A stretch of 64,000 nt of DNA, from positions 106,997,501 to 107,061,500 of the forward strand of contig CM059587.1 in the NCBI GenBank assembly GCA_030407085.1, in the 5' to 3' direction. Shown here piece after piece: positions 61,867 to 64,000 of the stretch. Numbering within the stretch: position 1 is the stretch's first letter; the number at the start of each line of letters is the position of its first letter. Source of the DNA: Trichopria drosophilae. Its lineage: Eukaryota > Arthropoda > Insecta > Hymenoptera > Diapriidae. The position numbers and the translations under genes are program-made. The notes below the pieces were generated by a model, which was not told the DNA's origin, ran no database searches, and was given only the letters and a program-made list of their open reading frames with translations.

Positions 61867-62842
61867 TTGAAGAATATTGTCTAACTTAATTCTGCATGGC
61901 AAATATGAACATATCTTAAACTTACTATCAAAATGTATTGCCTTATAACGAAAGAAGATGAAAATATGGAAATACTAGTTTTTGATACAGCATGCATAAA
62001 GTTCGGCTTTACGCATTTTAGAAACCTTTTCAAATACACTTTGCGCATACTTGCATAAAAAAATGATGCTACGCTTTCAGATCAAATATAACAAATTTTG
62101 TTTTAAACTTTTTAATTAGCCTTATGTTGAAATAAAATTCTTTCAATTTTGACATTTTCAAATTTACAAACGTTTTTTATTTCGATGTTCAAACATGTTG
62201 TTTTGAACTTGCAGAAAAGTGTTTTTCTCGAGAAAAGTGTTTTATTTTTCAAAAAGACCGGTACAACGGCATAAATTACAGTATATAATGTGTGAGTTAT
62301 TTTTAATTTAACAACAAATTTACTTGTACGAAGACCTTCGATACAAAGAAAATAAAAAATTTCTTTTTAAATATGGATATGATCGTAAACAAACAAAATT
62401 AAAACCCAGACTGCAGGCTTGTTGGGGTTCGAACGTAAATATCCGCCATTTTATTTTATTCAAGTTTTTACTCATTCTCCGAATCTTTATTCTTATTGAT
62501 CTCCCGTGGAAACGACTAAGTAGTTATTGCTATAACTTAAGTAGTAAGGAGTAAAGCCGGCTATCGTTCATAGCTGTCTTTGCCATTTAAAATGTAGGAC
62601 CAACCACTTAAATAGTAGTAACAGCAACCCCAAAGTTTGTTGTACGGGGTCTTTACTATATGAAGTTGCTATCCAAGAATCATTAGCTCCACAAAATTGT
62701 TGTCCAGCGAACTACACTGGTAATTTCATCAGAATCCGAAGTCAGAATTCACAAGTTGGTGCATTTTTTCTTCATAACCTCAACAAATTTACTTTTTCGG
62801 TACTTTTTGTGAGATACTGGAACGATATTAAATAGTTTTTAG

Positions 62843-62927
62843 GGAACGCGATGGTTAAGTGGTTAACATGCTCATCTCGTAAACTAAACGTTCCTTAGGT
62901 CGTGAGTTCGAATCCACGTCCAGCAAC
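62843..62927 (+). repeat. tRNA-Thr(CGT)-like SINE head / pseudogene
   Basis: A box tggttaagtggttaacatgc, anticodon region catctcgtaaac (loop CTCGTAA, anticodon CGT), then aggtcgtgagttcgaatcca (B box) as in tRNA-Thr. A ~10-base insertion follows the anticodon loop and the acceptor strands do not pair (gggaacg against tccagca), so not a functional tRNA. A body with cgacatcagtcgatagttat and cgataccgtg may extend to about 63180. Confidence 0.65.
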
Positions 62928-63261
62928 TTTTTCTGTTTATTTCCATTGCGGATAATTCAGGAAAACTTGCTGGGCGAAGGTATGAATTTGGGACTGCTAT
63001 CGACATCAGTCGATAGTTATCGATACCGTGAATGATTTTTCCGTGGTCAACGGTTCGTAAATATGCCTGCTACGGCATAGGCCGCCGACTAACTGTTGAC
63101 CTATGTGTGGGATGATGACTAAGCTGACTTGCCCGATTAGCCATAGATGGTATAAAATTGGCAAGTAAATCTTACCAATATATGTATGTTAGATAATTTT
63201 TAAATTGTGACCATGACGATCTAGAAGTTAAATTTACAAAGAAATGGAATAGATTTTTCAA

Positions 63262-63405
63262 ATTCAAAATGGCGGACCAAAAATGGCAGACGTTTTAAAA
63301 ATTGTTCCTATTCCCTGGAAGTTTGCTTCTTGGGGTGTTTTTTGGATCGCTGATGACGAATTTGGGGTCAGTTATTAAAAATTAAAAATGGTGGATTCGA
63401 TATAA
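63262..63405 (+). repeat. ATGGCGG-module, two halves
   Basis: ttcaaaatggcggaccaaaa then atggcagacg at 63259. Then ttggggtgttttttggatcg, ctgatgacgaatttggggtc and aaaaattaaaaatggtggat at 63330-63395, the best example of the upstream GATTACGAAT-like half. Confidence 0.68.
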
Positions 63406-64000
63406 TATATGATGCGAAGTCTGCAAATCGCATGGGTCATTAAACTCCTGTTCTCTTGTTGCACATATTATTTTTACATACGAAAGCATGCTATTCTGCA
63501 CCAGCGATATACGCAGCGAAATGATATTTTGCGCTCAGAGTGCGAGAAAATAATTTCAACTCCCGGGCAAACTTGTTCTGCTCGCTAGGGAGAGAAAGTA
63601 CTATTTTCGCTTATTGAAATGTAGGGAGTATATGTGGTTAGGGGTTAACACCTAAATATTTAGTCAATTCAACTACATACTAGATCGTCCAACAGAATCA
63701 TGATATTGAATGAACAATTAGTCAATTAGACTAAAATGTAGTTGAAATTACTCAGTATTTGGCTTCTAAAAAACAACGACGTATTAGTCAATATTATACC
63801 TTTTTTCCCAATATGGTATCTGGATTTATTATGCAACTTTTATAATATGGACCCCTAGAGGGCCGATTCTTCATAATAAATCCAATAGTATGCGATTCTA
63901 AATTTTTACATATAAGATCTGGTTGATTCTATATGCTTGATGTGAACTGACATCCCAGTTACGTTGTTTTATTTATTTACTCATTTTTCACCCTTTGTTT

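Noticed and set aside
63658..63760. Short inverted tcaattcaactacat / atgtagttgaaatta
   Set aside because: Arms are about 15 bp in AT-rich DNA with a gtcaatt repeat; too weak to call an element.

Overview
The window looks like intergenic or intronic DNA of an arthropod, most likely an insect: A+T-rich, dense in degenerate tandem repeats, small DNA transposons and tRNA-derived retroposons, with short G+C-richer unique islands between them. No multi-exon gene or bacterial-style coding can be supported. The only protein with recognisable domains is a broken transposase at the left end. Species cannot be read from the sequence.

Layout. 1-4456 is a complete-looking DNA transposon with matching 33-bp terminal inverted repeats and a frameshifted DDE transposase (ISL2EU / IS5-Harbinger-like). 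Its 3' coding end has expanded into a ~1.45-kb minisatellite of 31-bp units. 4.5-8.3 kb holds low-complexity TTGTTATT-type repeats, in opposite orientations on either side of a CpG-rich block at 6.7-7.1 kb that contains a possible first coding exon. 8.9-10.45 kb is a 22-bp ATTCGATTG array with higher-order structure. 12-18.3 kb carries several decayed satellites, the clearest a ~135-bp family at 16.6-18.1 kb, interrupted by a 116-bp retroposon with a 12-bp target-site duplication. 21.7-27 kb and scattered sites elsewhere contain a dispersed/tandem module with paired ATGGCGG cores. 28.5-29.8 kb is a TTAA-flanked piggyBac-like nonautonomous element; related fragments lie at 43.0 and 57.4-57.8 kb. 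31.2-34.9 kb has a repeat based on TCGTTAAATCGAGGTTTTA, including a ~420-bp direct duplication. 39.5-43 kb is a 13-bp GAATTCAACGAAT array grading into decayed copies.

The right half holds MITEs and foldbacks at 45.27, 45.58, 46.86, 57.10, 59.70, 60.97 and 61.74 kb, tRNA-derived elements at 43.97, 49.7, 52.1 and 62.8 kb, and at 49,010-49,083 a full-consensus type III hammerhead ribozyme whose two loops are complementary over 11 nt. That ribozyme is the most notable single find.

Unique islands (for example near 8.4, 11.8, 15.8, 24.3, 27.4, 32.6, 36.0, 37.5, 40.7, 46.4, 48.3, 53.5 and 60.7 kb) are rich in GATA, TAAT, forkhead and POU-like words and look like conserved regulatory DNA. Three + strand candidate exons (7066-7119, 14232-14258, 27456-27524) each run from an ATG to a good donor site in phase 0. 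They could be alternative first exons of one gene continuing beyond the window, but this is unproven.
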